Below, one piece after another: positions 1 through 8,053 of a DNA stretch of 41,464 nucleotides. Below the pieces are notes generated by a model, which worked only from the letters and a program-made list of their open reading frames with translations, did not search any database and was not told the DNA's origin. Position 1 is the stretch's first letter; every line of letters starts with the position of its first letter. Made by a program: the position numbers and the translations under genes. The stretch spans positions 1 to 41,464 of the forward strand of contig CANQBT010000003.1 of assembly GCA_947589405.1 (NCBI GenBank), written 5' to 3'. Source of the stretch: an uncultured Clostridia bacterium (GTDB lineage: Bacteria; Bacillota; Clostridia; Lachnospirales; CAG-274).

Positions 1-1718
1 CTGCCCTTGATACTCTTGAGAGCATAAAAAAGGCAACTGCCCATATAAACATTATTTCGGTAATAGGTCTGCCCTTTAAATACTGCTCCAATCTATACAA
101 CTGCGCAGCCGTTATATACAAGGGAAGCACATTGGCGCTTGTTCCCAAATCATTTCTGCCTAATTATAACGAATTTTATGAGATGAGATGGTTCAGAGAA
201 GCCCCTACGGACACTAAGATAATAAGCTTTCTTGGTGAGGATGTCTGCTTCGGCACGGATATTATAATAAAGTCTGTAAATATGCCTGAGCTTACTCTTG
301 CCGTTGAAATATGTGAGGACCTTTGGAGTGTCATACCTCCTTCTTCAAGACATGCTATGGCGGGAGCCAATATTATTGCAAATCCTTCTGCGGGAAATGA
401 GATAACAGGCAAGGCAATATACAGAAGATCACTTGTTGAAAATCAGTCTGCAAGAGCCATATGCGCCTATATATACGCCTGTGCAGGCTATGGGGAAAGC
501 ACTACCGACGTAGTGTATTCGGGACACGATATAATAAGCGAAAACGGTATTGTGCTGGCGGAATCTCAGCGGTTTACAAACTCCATAATATATGCCGATG
601 CAGACGTATACCGTCTTGCTTCCGAAAGGCAGAAAAATTCTTCATTCAGAACAGATGATGCGGACTATACCATAGTTGAAATAGATTTTAATGAAAATAC
701 AGCCGAAACAAACAGATATATAGATCCGGCGCCCTTTGTACCCAAAGATATGAAGAAGAGGGAAAAGCGCTGTGAAGAAATAATAAATATACAAGCTATG
801 GGTCTTAGAAAAAGAATAGAGCATATCGGCTGCAAAAATGTAGTGATAGGAATAAGCGGAGGACTTGACTCCACACAGGCTCTTATCGTATGCGCAAGAG
901 CCTTCGATATGGCAGGACTGGACAGAAAGGGCATCATAGCCGTAACTATGCCCTGCTTCGGCACTACGGACAGGACCTACAGCAATGCGGTAAGCCTTAT
1001 TGAAGCGCTGGGCGCTAAGCTTATTGAAATAAATATAAAGCCTGCCGTGCTTCAGCATTTCAAGGATATAGGCCATGACGAAAGCGTAAAAGACCTTACC
1101 TATGAAAATTCACAGGCAAGAGAGAGAACGATGATACTTATGGATATGGCTTCCAGATATAACGGCTTTGTGGTAGGCACAGGCGATCTGAGTGAGCTTG
1201 CTCTTGGCTGGGCTACCTATAACGGCGACCATATGAGCATGTACGGTGTAAACTGTTCTATACCCAAGACTCTTATAAAATACCTTATACAGTATGAAGC
1301 CGATACCACAAATGACAAGAAGCTCAGAGCCGTACTCTCGGATATACTGGACACTCCCGTATCTCCCGAGCTTCTTCCTCCCGACAAGGAAGGAAATATC
1401 GCTCAGATAACTGAGGACGTTGTGGGTCCCTATGAGCTTCACGACTTCTTCCTTTACAATATGATGCGTCTTGGCTTTGAGCCTGACAAAATATATTATC
1501 TGGCTAAAATCGCCTTTAAGGATAAATATGACAACAAAACTATTTACAAATGGCTCAGAAATTTCTATTGGCGCTTTTTCTCTCAGCAATTCAAGAGAAG
1601 CTGCATACCCGACGGTCCTAAGGTCGGTTCCGTAAGCCTGAGTCCACGAGGCGACTGGAGAATGCCAAGCGATGCTGTGGTAAATGAATGGCTCAAAAAA
1701 TTAGACGGTATTAAATGA
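1..1718 (+). CDS. nadE: Glutamine-dependent NAD(+) synthetase, 5'-truncated by window edge
   Basis: The open frame runs from position 3 (ALDTLESIKKATAHINIISVIGLPFKYCSNLYNCAAVIYKGSTLALVPK...) into the listed ORF, so the TTG start at 132 is artificial. Nitrilase-like N-part (VEICEDLW) plus synthetase P-loop SGGLDSTQAL and GTGDLSELALGW. Confidence 0.95.
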   Translation, partial: ALDTLESIKKATAHINIISVIGLPFKYCSNLYNCAAVIYKGSTLALVPKSFLPNYNEFYEMRWFREAPTDTKIISFLGEDVCFGTDIIIKSVNMPELTLAVEICEDLWSVIPPSSRHAMAGANIIANPSAGNEITGKAIYRRSLVENQSARAICAYIYACAGYGESTTDVVYSGHDIISENGIVLAESQRFTNSIIYADADVYRLASERQKNSSFRTDDADYTIVEIDFNENTAETNRYIDPAPFVPKDMKKREKRCEEIINIQAMGLRKRIEHIGCKNVVIGISGGLDSTQALIVCARAFDMAGLDRKGIIAVTMPCFGTTDRTYSNAVSLIEALGAKLIEINIKPAVLQHFKDIGHDESVKDLTYENSQARERTMILMDMASRYNGFVVGTGDLSELALGWATYNGDHMSMYGVNCSIPKTLIKYLIQYEADTTNDKKLRAVLSDILDTPVSPELLPPDKEGNIAQITEDVVGPYELHDFFLYNMMRLGFEPDKIYYLAKIAFKDKYDNKTIYKWLRNFYWRFFSQQFKRSCIPDGPKVGSVSLSPRGDWRMPSDAVVNEWLKKLDGIK

Positions 1719-1768
1719 TGTGAATAATTTTTGAAGATGTTGAATGGGGTGTACTGTTGTAGGGTCGC

Positions 1769-1862
1769 ACCCTTCCGTCCGCCCAATGCAAATGTAATGT
1801 TATTTGAAAGAATTGGTTGGGCAGACACCTTCCCTTACGCCCTAAAGGGCTAAGGGACGGCT
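1769..1862 (+). repeat. Modular intergenic repeat, single module M1 (ACCCTTC-[stem]-CCTTCCCTTAC-[stem]-TAAGGGACGGCT)
   Basis: Shares the ACCCTTC start and AGGGACGGCT end with modules at 7823-7870 and 25799-25886. Internal inverted repeats GTC-C-GCCCAA/TTGGGC-A-GAC and CCCTTA-C-GCCC/GGGC-TAAGGG. Confidence 0.75.
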
Positions 1863-1958
1863 TACGTATACGTAAATTCACATTTCTTAATTAGAAATAA
1901 ATTTTAGCTTTTCAACATTACAAAACATTTGAAAAAAGTTAACCTAAAGCCGCCCCTC

Positions 1959-2945
1959 TTATATAACAACACCACCAAATACGCCGTAATTCCTTGCGAT
2001 TATATAGGCGGTATACAGCACATACATTAATATCATAAAGGCGCCAATGCCCTTTCCTACGGTATTCTTTTTAAGTATTATTGCAAGCACTATAAGATTT
2101 ACCGCTATAAGAAGGCATACGTCTATGACGGATTCAAAGCCTACGGTTATTTTGTGTACAGAAGAGGAGATACCCAGAACAAGAAGTATATTGAATATAT
2201 TGGAGCCTACCACATTGCCAAGAGCAAGGTCGGCTTCATTTTTACGTGCGGCAACAATACTTGTGACAAGCTCGGGAAGAGATGTGCCTATGGCAACTAT
2301 TGTAAGACCTATAAGCGTATTGCTCATGCCAAATTCTTCAGCTATAAGCCTTGCGTTGTCTACTACAAGATCTCCGCCTATTATAACGCCTGCCAAGCCT
2401 ACGATTATAAGACCTATACTTACAGGAAGGGAACGCTGCTTTATTTCATCATCTTCCTCAATACCGATGCCCTTTGCCCTTGCGGCAAGAGTGGATCTTA
2501 TAAGCATTATAAGATAAGCGGCAAAGAATATGAGCATAAGTATACCGCACCAGTTTGAAAGACCGGGAGCACCGCCTATAAAATATACTATTAATAAAAA
2601 TACAAGAAGAAGCACCGTTGCCAATATTGAAATGGGATAATCTCTCTTTATAAGATCCTTTGTAATATTTACAGGCTGCATAAGGGCGCATACGCCTACT
2701 ACCACTAAAAGATTGAAGAAATTAGAGCCTACAACATTGCTTACGGCTATTTCATTGGCACCCTTGAATGCCGCAGAAATACTGACAGCCGTTTCCGGCG
2801 CAGATGTTCCCATAGCTACTATCGTAAGTCCTATTATTATTGAAGGGACCTTCAATATCTTCGCTATAGAGCTGCTGCCCTCCACAAAGAAATCCGCACC
2901 CTTTATAAGGCATACAAATCCTACTACCAACCATAAATACATCAT
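1959..2945 (-). CDS. Calcium/sodium antiporter family (CaCA) membrane protein
   Basis: Two homologous halves with alpha-repeat motifs GTSAPETAVSISAA...GSNFFNLLVV and GTSLPELVTSIVAA...GSNIFNILLV. Confidence 0.93.
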   Translation of the reverse strand: MMYLWLVVGFVCLIKGADFFVEGSSSIAKILKVPSIIIGLTIVAMGTSAPETAVSISAAFKGANEIAVSNVVGSNFFNLLVVVGVCALMQPVNITKDLIKRDYPISILATVLLLVFLLIVYFIGGAPGLSNWCGILMLIFFAAYLIMLIRSTLAARAKGIGIEEDDEIKQRSLPVSIGLIIVGLAGVIIGGDLVVDNARLIAEEFGMSNTLIGLTIVAIGTSLPELVTSIVAARKNEADLALGNVVGSNIFNILLVLGISSSVHKITVGFESVIDVCLLIAVNLIVLAIILKKNTVGKGIGAFMILMYVLYTAYIIARNYGVFGGVVI

Positions 2946-2969
2946 TTGTTTTTTCCTCCTCGTGTAAAA

Positions 2970-3110
2970 AATAAAAGACCTTTACTGCATCAAAAAGACA
3001 CAGTAAAAGTCTTGCTTCTAAAGATACGTACCGGGGTATTCATTTCCCGTATTGACGATAGCGTATACAGCCGATATATTCCTTAGCTGTAAGCTACTCC
3101 CTTTTACTTG
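2970..3110 (-). promoter_or_regulatory. yybP-ykoY (Mn2+)-type riboswitch with overlapping intrinsic terminator upstream of CaCA antiporter
   Basis: Minus-strand RNA reads AGUAAAAGGGAGUAGC...CUAUCGUCAAUACG...CCCCGGUACGUAUCUUUAGAAGCAAGACUUUUACU, matching hallmark yybP-ykoY segments. P1 AGUAAAAG/CUUUUACU is mutually exclusive with hairpin AAGACUUUUACUG/CAGUAAAAGGUCUU followed by a U-rich tract. Confidence 0.85.
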
Positions 3111-3148
3111 ATTCAAGTATATATTAAAAATACATAGCTTGTCAACAA

Positions 3149-4612
3149 TTATTTTAATTTATTTTTTACAAAATCCGCAAGAGCGTCCCTGTCTATAACA
3201 GACTTGTGAAGCACCTCTCTCTTGTCTATATCCTTTATCGGCTTGGGGATAGGGGTATTGCTTACCTCACTTAGCTTTTCAAGAGCAGCAAAGGCGTCGA
3301 TATTTTCGTATTTGCTGTCTATGGCCTTAAGCACGTCCTTTGCAAATTTATAAGGACTTGCAGTAGACACTATGACGTTAGGCGTATTATCTCCCGTTTC
3401 CGCAATATACTTATCATAGGCAGCCTTTGCAACGGCTGTGTGGGTATCCATAACATAGCCCGTTTCATAAAAGAGGTCGTGTATGGCCTTAAATGTTTCG
3501 GGTATAGTGGCAAATTCTCCCGTAAATTCGTTATCTATACTGAATTCATATCTTCCGCCCTTTGAAAGCTCGGACATAACAGTCCTTGTTCTGTCGCTGT
3601 CGCTGAGGTGATAGAGAAGTCTTTCAAGATTAGATGAAATAAGTATATCCATAGAAGGAGATACAGTCACTATAAATTCTCTGTTAATATCATAGGCACC
3701 TGTTCTGAAAAAGTCATAGAGCACCTTATTATCATTCGAAGCGCATATAAGCCTGTTTACGGGAAGTCCCATATTCATGGCGTAATAGCCTGCCAGTATG
3801 TTTCCGAAATTGCCTGTGGGAACGGTAAAGTTCACCTTCTCGCCCATAGCAAGCTTTCCTGCCTTTACCATCTGAGCATAGGCATAGAAATAATATACTA
3901 TCTGAGGTGCAAGACGGCCTATATTGATAGAATTGGCGGAAGAGAACACATAGCCCTTTTCCTTAAGCTCTGCCTTAAGTTCATTGTCTGTAAATATTTT
4001 CTTTACGGCTGTCTGAGCGTCGTCAAAATTACCTCTTATACCTGCAACACATGTGTTTTTGCCCTGCTGAGTCACCATTTGAGCCTTCTGTACGGCAGAT
4101 ACGCCGTCCTCAGGGAAGAACACTATTATCTGAGTGCCCTCAACATCTGCAAAGCCCTCAAGGGCGGCCTTGCCTGTGTCACCGCTTGTTGCCGTAAGTA
4201 TCACTATCTCCTCTTTAACGCCGTTCTTGACAGCGGCAGTTTTGAGAAGATAGGGCAGTATTGAAAGAGCCATATCCTTAAAGGCAATGGTCTTGCCATG
4301 AAAAAGCTCCAGAAAATCAGCATTTCCTGCGCTTACAAGGGGTGCTATAAGCTCTGTGTCAAACTTCTCGTCATAGGCGGAGGCTATACAGTACTTAAGC
4401 TCTTCTTCCGTATAGTCCGTAAGCACAAGCTTAAGGACCTCATAGGCAAGCTCTCTGTAGTTCCATTCTGTTATTTTCTCCAGCGGAAAATCTATAGTCG
4501 GCATAGCTTCCGGCACATAAAGTCCTCCATCTTCGGCAATTCCCTTTACTATTGCCTGACTTGCCGTTACATAGTTTTTATCTCCACGTGTACTTTTAAA
4601 CATTATATCCAT
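3149..4612 (-). CDS. thrC: Threonine synthase
   Basis: MFKSTRGDKNYVTASQAIVKGIAEDGGLYVPE, FHGKTIAFKDMALS (PLP lysine), TATSGDTGKAALEGF. Confidence 0.96.
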   Translation of the reverse strand: MDIMFKSTRGDKNYVTASQAIVKGIAEDGGLYVPEAMPTIDFPLEKITEWNYRELAYEVLKLVLTDYTEEELKYCIASAYDEKFDTELIAPLVSAGNADFLELFHGKTIAFKDMALSILPYLLKTAAVKNGVKEEIVILTATSGDTGKAALEGFADVEGTQIIVFFPEDGVSAVQKAQMVTQQGKNTCVAGIRGNFDDAQTAVKKIFTDNELKAELKEKGYVFSSANSINIGRLAPQIVYYFYAYAQMVKAGKLAMGEKVNFTVPTGNFGNILAGYYAMNMGLPVNRLICASNDNKVLYDFFRTGAYDINREFIVTVSPSMDILISSNLERLLYHLSDSDRTRTVMSELSKGGRYEFSIDNEFTGEFATIPETFKAIHDLFYETGYVMDTHTAVAKAAYDKYIAETGDNTPNVIVSTASPYKFAKDVLKAIDSKYENIDAFAALEKLSEVSNTPIPKPIKDIDKREVLHKSVIDRDALADFVKNKLK

Positions 4613-4768
4613 ATGGCATACCTCATTTTAAAAAATATTAATATAAGTTATGATAAACTAAATTTTATTATTTGTCAATTTATACATATAAAAAACTTGT
4701 GTATTTTCCGTTTATTTGTTATTATAAATATATAAATGATATTTGTTTAACAAAAGGAGACGACCTAT

Positions 4769-5227
4769 ATGAAATGTCCGTTCTGCGGAAAAGACGACAC
4801 TAAGGTAATAGATACAAGAGCTATGGAGGACAACACCGTTATAAGAAGGCGAAGATTCTGCGAGGGCTGCGGCGAAAGATTCACAACATATGAAAAGCCC
4901 GACACTATACCCCTTACGGTGGTAAAGTCCGACAACACAAGGGAAAACTTCAACAGAGAAAAGCTTATAAGAGGCGTGCTTATAAGCTGTAGCAAAAGAC
5001 CTGTATCCAGAGAAGATGTTGAAACTCTTGTAAACGATATTGAAAACAGTATCATAAATTCTGCCAAGAAGGAGATCGCCAGCAAGGATATAGGCGAAAT
5101 GGTCATGGAAAGACTTAAGGTGCTTGACGAGGTAGCCTATGTGCGCTTTGCTTCCGTATACCGTCAGTTTACAGATGTAGACAGCTTCATGAAAGAGCTT
5201 GGCAAGCTGCTCAAGGATAAAAAATAA
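4769..5227 (+). CDS. nrdR: Transcriptional regulator NrdR (ribonucleotide reductase repressor)
   Basis: Zn-ribbon MKCPFCGKDDTKVIDTR...RRRRFCEGCGERFTTYE plus ATP-cone; 152 aa; RBS AAGGAG upstream. Confidence 0.97.
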   Translation: MKCPFCGKDDTKVIDTRAMEDNTVIRRRRFCEGCGERFTTYEKPDTIPLTVVKSDNTRENFNREKLIRGVLISCSKRPVSREDVETLVNDIENSIINSAKKEIASKDIGEMVMERLKVLDEVAYVRFASVYRQFTDVDSFMKELGKLLKDKK

Positions 5228-5245
5228 TATCAAGGAGGATAATTT

Positions 5246-5488
5246 ATGGATATATATGTATGCGTGGGAAGCTCCTGTCATCTCAAAAATTCAAAGGCTG
5301 TTATAGATAAGCTGAACAGCCGTATAAAAAAAGAGAACCTAGAGGATAAGGTCGCCCTGAGAGGTGCTTTTTGCATGGGTAAATGCTCTAATCAGGGAGT
5401 TTCTGTAAAGGTGGATAACAATGTCTATTCCGTAACAGAAGAGAATGCTGATGATTTTTTTGACAAAAATATTTTAGGCATAGGCTGA
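5246..5488 (+). CDS. Thioredoxin-like [2Fe-2S] ferredoxin domain protein
   Basis: 80 aa, MDIYVCVGSSCHLKNS...GAFCMGKCSNQGVSVKV; Cys spacing as in NuoE-like ferredoxins. Confidence 0.85.
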   Translation: MDIYVCVGSSCHLKNSKAVIDKLNSRIKKENLEDKVALRGAFCMGKCSNQGVSVKVDNNVYSVTEENADDFFDKNILGIG

Positions 5489-5518
5489 TATATTGTTGCC
5501 GAAAGGAGATAAGCTTAT

Positions 5519-6970
5519 ATGGAAAATATTACCGATATTAACCAGATAAAAATGGCGGTGCTCTGTAAAATTGCGGAGTATGCTTATGAAGGTACATTAG
5601 ATGACAAAAAGGACGGGATACCCGATGAGCTTACGGATCCCATAAAGCCCTCATTCCGCTGCTGTGTGTATAGGGAAAGGGAAATATTAAGGCAGAGAGT
5701 AAGACTTGGCATGGGTCGTCTGCCGGCAGGACTGCATTACAGCAATGAAAACGGCTCACAGATAGTATACGTTATGAAGGCAGCCTGCGAGGGCTGTCCC
5801 ATAGACCGCTTTACCGTTACAAACAACTGTCACAACTGCCTTGCGCAAAAGTGTATAAAGGCGTGTAAATTCGGCGCTATCACAAAGACTCCTCACGGCG
5901 CCTACATAGATAAATCCAAGTGCAAAAAATGCGGTCAATGCGTAAAGGCATGCCCCTACAACGCCATTGTGGATATTGAAAGACCTTGTATAAAGTCCTG
6001 TCCTGTTGAAGCGGTAGATATGGACAGCAACGACTTGGCCAAAATAGATACGAACAGGTGTCTTAACTGCGGTCAATGCGTTCAGAACTGTCCCTTCGGC
6101 GCTATAGGCACCGTATCAATGATGACAAATGTTATAAACTCCATTACAAGAGGTATACCCGTATATGCCATGATCGCACCTTCTATTGAAGGTCAATTCG
6201 GCACGGCCTCCATACCGGCTCTCAGAGCCGCTATAAAGGATCTGGGCTTTAAGGACTGCTATGAGGTGGCTCTCGGCGCAGATGCCGTAGCATGGAGAGA
6301 AGCCGAAGAGCTGGCAGAAAAAATACAGCAGGGCAAAAAGATGACCACCTCCTGCTGTCCTGCCTTCTACAATATGATACAAAAGCATTATCCCGAAGTA
6401 AGGGACTGCGTTTCAACAACCATCTCTCCCATGATGGCTACGGCAAGACTCATACGTGCAAAGGATCCCGATGCGGAGATAGTGTTCATAGGACCATGTA
6501 TCGCCAAGAAAAATGAAGTGGTTTCCAGATACATAGATGAAATAAATGCCGCCATGACATTTGACGAGCTTGGCGCTATGTTTACGGTAAAGAACATTGA
6601 TCCCGAAGAATATGAGGATACAGCTCAGGAGGCTACACGCTATGGCAAGGGCTTTGCCAAAAGCGGCGGAGTTGCCGCTGCCGTTGCCAAAGTATTTGAA
6701 GAAAAGGGACTTGAACCTCCTAAGCTTAAGGCATGCAACGGCTGGGCAGAATGCAAGGTCGCTTTGCAGATGCTCAAGCTTGGCAGACTTTCGGAGGACA
6801 TAATAGAGGGCATGAACTGTGAAGGCGGCTGTGTGAACGGTCCCTGCAAGCAGACAGACCTTATAATAAGCAGAAGGGTATTTGACAAAAACGTAAATGT
6901 GGATAAAACGGAAATAGTTAAAAATTGTATGGAAAATGGATTTGAAGATATAGAAATGCATAAGCATTAA
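5519..6970 (+). CDS. [FeFe] hydrogenase, group B-like, with 4Fe-4S clusters
   Basis: H-cluster motifs TTSCCPAFYNMI, IGPCIAKKNE and EGMNCEGGCVNGPC; ferredoxin motifs CKKCGQCVKACP and CLNCGQCVQNCP. Confidence 0.88.
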   Translation: MENITDINQIKMAVLCKIAEYAYEGTLDDKKDGIPDELTDPIKPSFRCCVYREREILRQRVRLGMGRLPAGLHYSNENGSQIVYVMKAACEGCPIDRFTVTNNCHNCLAQKCIKACKFGAITKTPHGAYIDKSKCKKCGQCVKACPYNAIVDIERPCIKSCPVEAVDMDSNDLAKIDTNRCLNCGQCVQNCPFGAIGTVSMMTNVINSITRGIPVYAMIAPSIEGQFGTASIPALRAAIKDLGFKDCYEVALGADAVAWREAEELAEKIQQGKKMTTSCCPAFYNMIQKHYPEVRDCVSTTISPMMATARLIRAKDPDAEIVFIGPCIAKKNEVVSRYIDEINAAMTFDELGAMFTVKNIDPEEYEDTAQEATRYGKGFAKSGGVAAAVAKVFEEKGLEPPKLKACNGWAECKVALQMLKLGRLSEDIIEGMNCEGGCVNGPCKQTDLIISRRVFDKNVNVDKTEIVKNCMENGFEDIEMHKH

Positions 6971-7145
6971 ATTTTTGGCTGTTCAAATGTTCTTTTTTAA
7001 GGCTAATGATAATAAAGAGAACGGAAATATACAAAAGGCGATCCATGTAATTGTAAAATAATGTAAGAATTTTTATAAAAAATTAATAACAAATACATAC
7101 AAAAATATGTTATAATCCCATTATCAAAACTAAGGAGGATTACAT

Positions 7146-7592
7146 ATGAAGAAAATAATGAGTTTAGTATTGGCAGGGACTCTTGTGCTTTCAATGGCTG
7201 CCTGCGGAGGCAGCAGTAATGAAGCGCCTGATGAAAATACCCAAGCTGTAGAACAGACTACACAGGATGAGCCCCAAGAGGTCACGGACATCAAAAATGA
7301 AGATGTGGAAAGCCTTGTTGTAAACACCTGCGGCAAGGATATAAACGAGCTGTACATAAGCACAGGTCAGGGCTGGAGTGAAGAGCTTCTGGAGGGTACG
7401 TCTATAATGAACGGCGGTACAATGCCTGTGACCATAGGCTACAATGTGAATCTGGAGAGCTATGATTTCAAGGCTGTATGCGACGGTGAGGAAATAGAGT
7501 TCAAGGATATGTACTTTAATCCCGAAGGTGCAAAGGGGATCACTATCAATCTGACAGAGACCGAAGGCGGTTATCTGGCAACAGCTGAATAA
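7146..7592 (+). CDS. Small predicted lipoprotein, function unknown
   Basis: Signal peptide with lipobox LSMAACGG; RBS AAGGAGG at 7131-7140 region; 148 aa. Confidence 0.75.
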   Translation: MKKIMSLVLAGTLVLSMAACGGSSNEAPDENTQAVEQTTQDEPQEVTDIKNEDVESLVVNTCGKDINELYISTGQGWSEELLEGTSIMNGGTMPVTIGYNVNLESYDFKAVCDGEEIEFKDMYFNPEGAKGITINLTETEGGYLATAE

Positions 7593-7606
7593 AAAGCAGT
7601 ATTATA

Positions 7607-7640
7607 AAGGGCTGCCGCAAATTGCGGCAGCCCTTATTTT
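7607..7640 (+). terminator. Intrinsic terminator after the lipoprotein gene
   Basis: AAGGGCTGCCGC-AAATT-GCGGCAGCCCTT followed by ATTTTATTT. Confidence 0.85.
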
Positions 7641-7693
7641 ATTTGTAATTTTGGGGTTAGCGTAATATCAATATGATTTATCGCTTTAGAACG

Positions 7694-7870
7694 ACCCTTC
7701 CACCATTTCAAACAACGTTTGAAATGGTCCCCCTCCCCTCCGACGCCCTGCGGGCTAGGGGAGGCTAAAGAGAGGAGGAAGTTCAGCACTTTGCCTACGG
7801 CAAAGCCGACAGCTCCAACCTTAGCCGTCCCTCTCTGAGGGAAGGTGTCAGCGTAAGCTGACAGAAGGGT
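7694..7870. repeat. Composite modular repeat: module M2 (7694-7766, +) and inverted module M3 (7823-7870, -), ends ACCCTTC...GAAGGGT
   Basis: CACCATTTCAAA-caacg-TTTGAAATGGT, CCTCCCCT...GCCC-TGC-GGGC...AGGGGAGG and TGTCAGC-GTAA-GCTGACA hairpins; terminal inverted ACCCTTC/GAAGGGT. Confidence 0.8.
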
Positions 7871-7885
7871 GCAATATTCACTTCA

Positions 7886-8041
7886 TCAACCGCCAAACAT
7901 GTCGCTGTATTTTTCACTAGCAGGCTGACCGTTTGCACCGCCGTCAACAAGAGTGTTTGGTGACGGAGTACCGCTGGCAGTAATTATGTTTTCAACTTTG
8001 AATAATGAAATTGTTATCTCAGGTCTTATATATCTTTTCAT
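7886..8041 (-). CDS. 51-aa small protein (not in supplied ORF track), immediately downstream of the pectinesterase gene
   Basis: MKRYIRPEITISLFKVENIITASGTPSPNTLVDGGANGQPASEKYSDMFGG*. AAGGAGG RBS overlaps the upstream gene's TAA; 12-nt gap between stop and ATG. Confidence 0.7.
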   Translation of the reverse strand: MKRYIRPEITISLFKVENIITASGTPSPNTLVDGGANGQPASEKYSDMFGG

Positions 8042-8053
8042 AATCCCGCCTCC

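Noticed and set aside
642-1076. 144-aa minus-strand ORF opposite nadE
   Set aside because: Antisense shadow ORF with no motif support.
1583-1828. 81-aa minus-strand ORF spanning nadE end and repeat M1
   Set aside because: Composed of antisense nadE and repeat sequence; no RBS or homology signal recognised.
4712-5281. 189-aa minus-strand ORF opposite nrdR
   Set aside because: Antisense shadow of a confidently identified gene; no recognisable domain.
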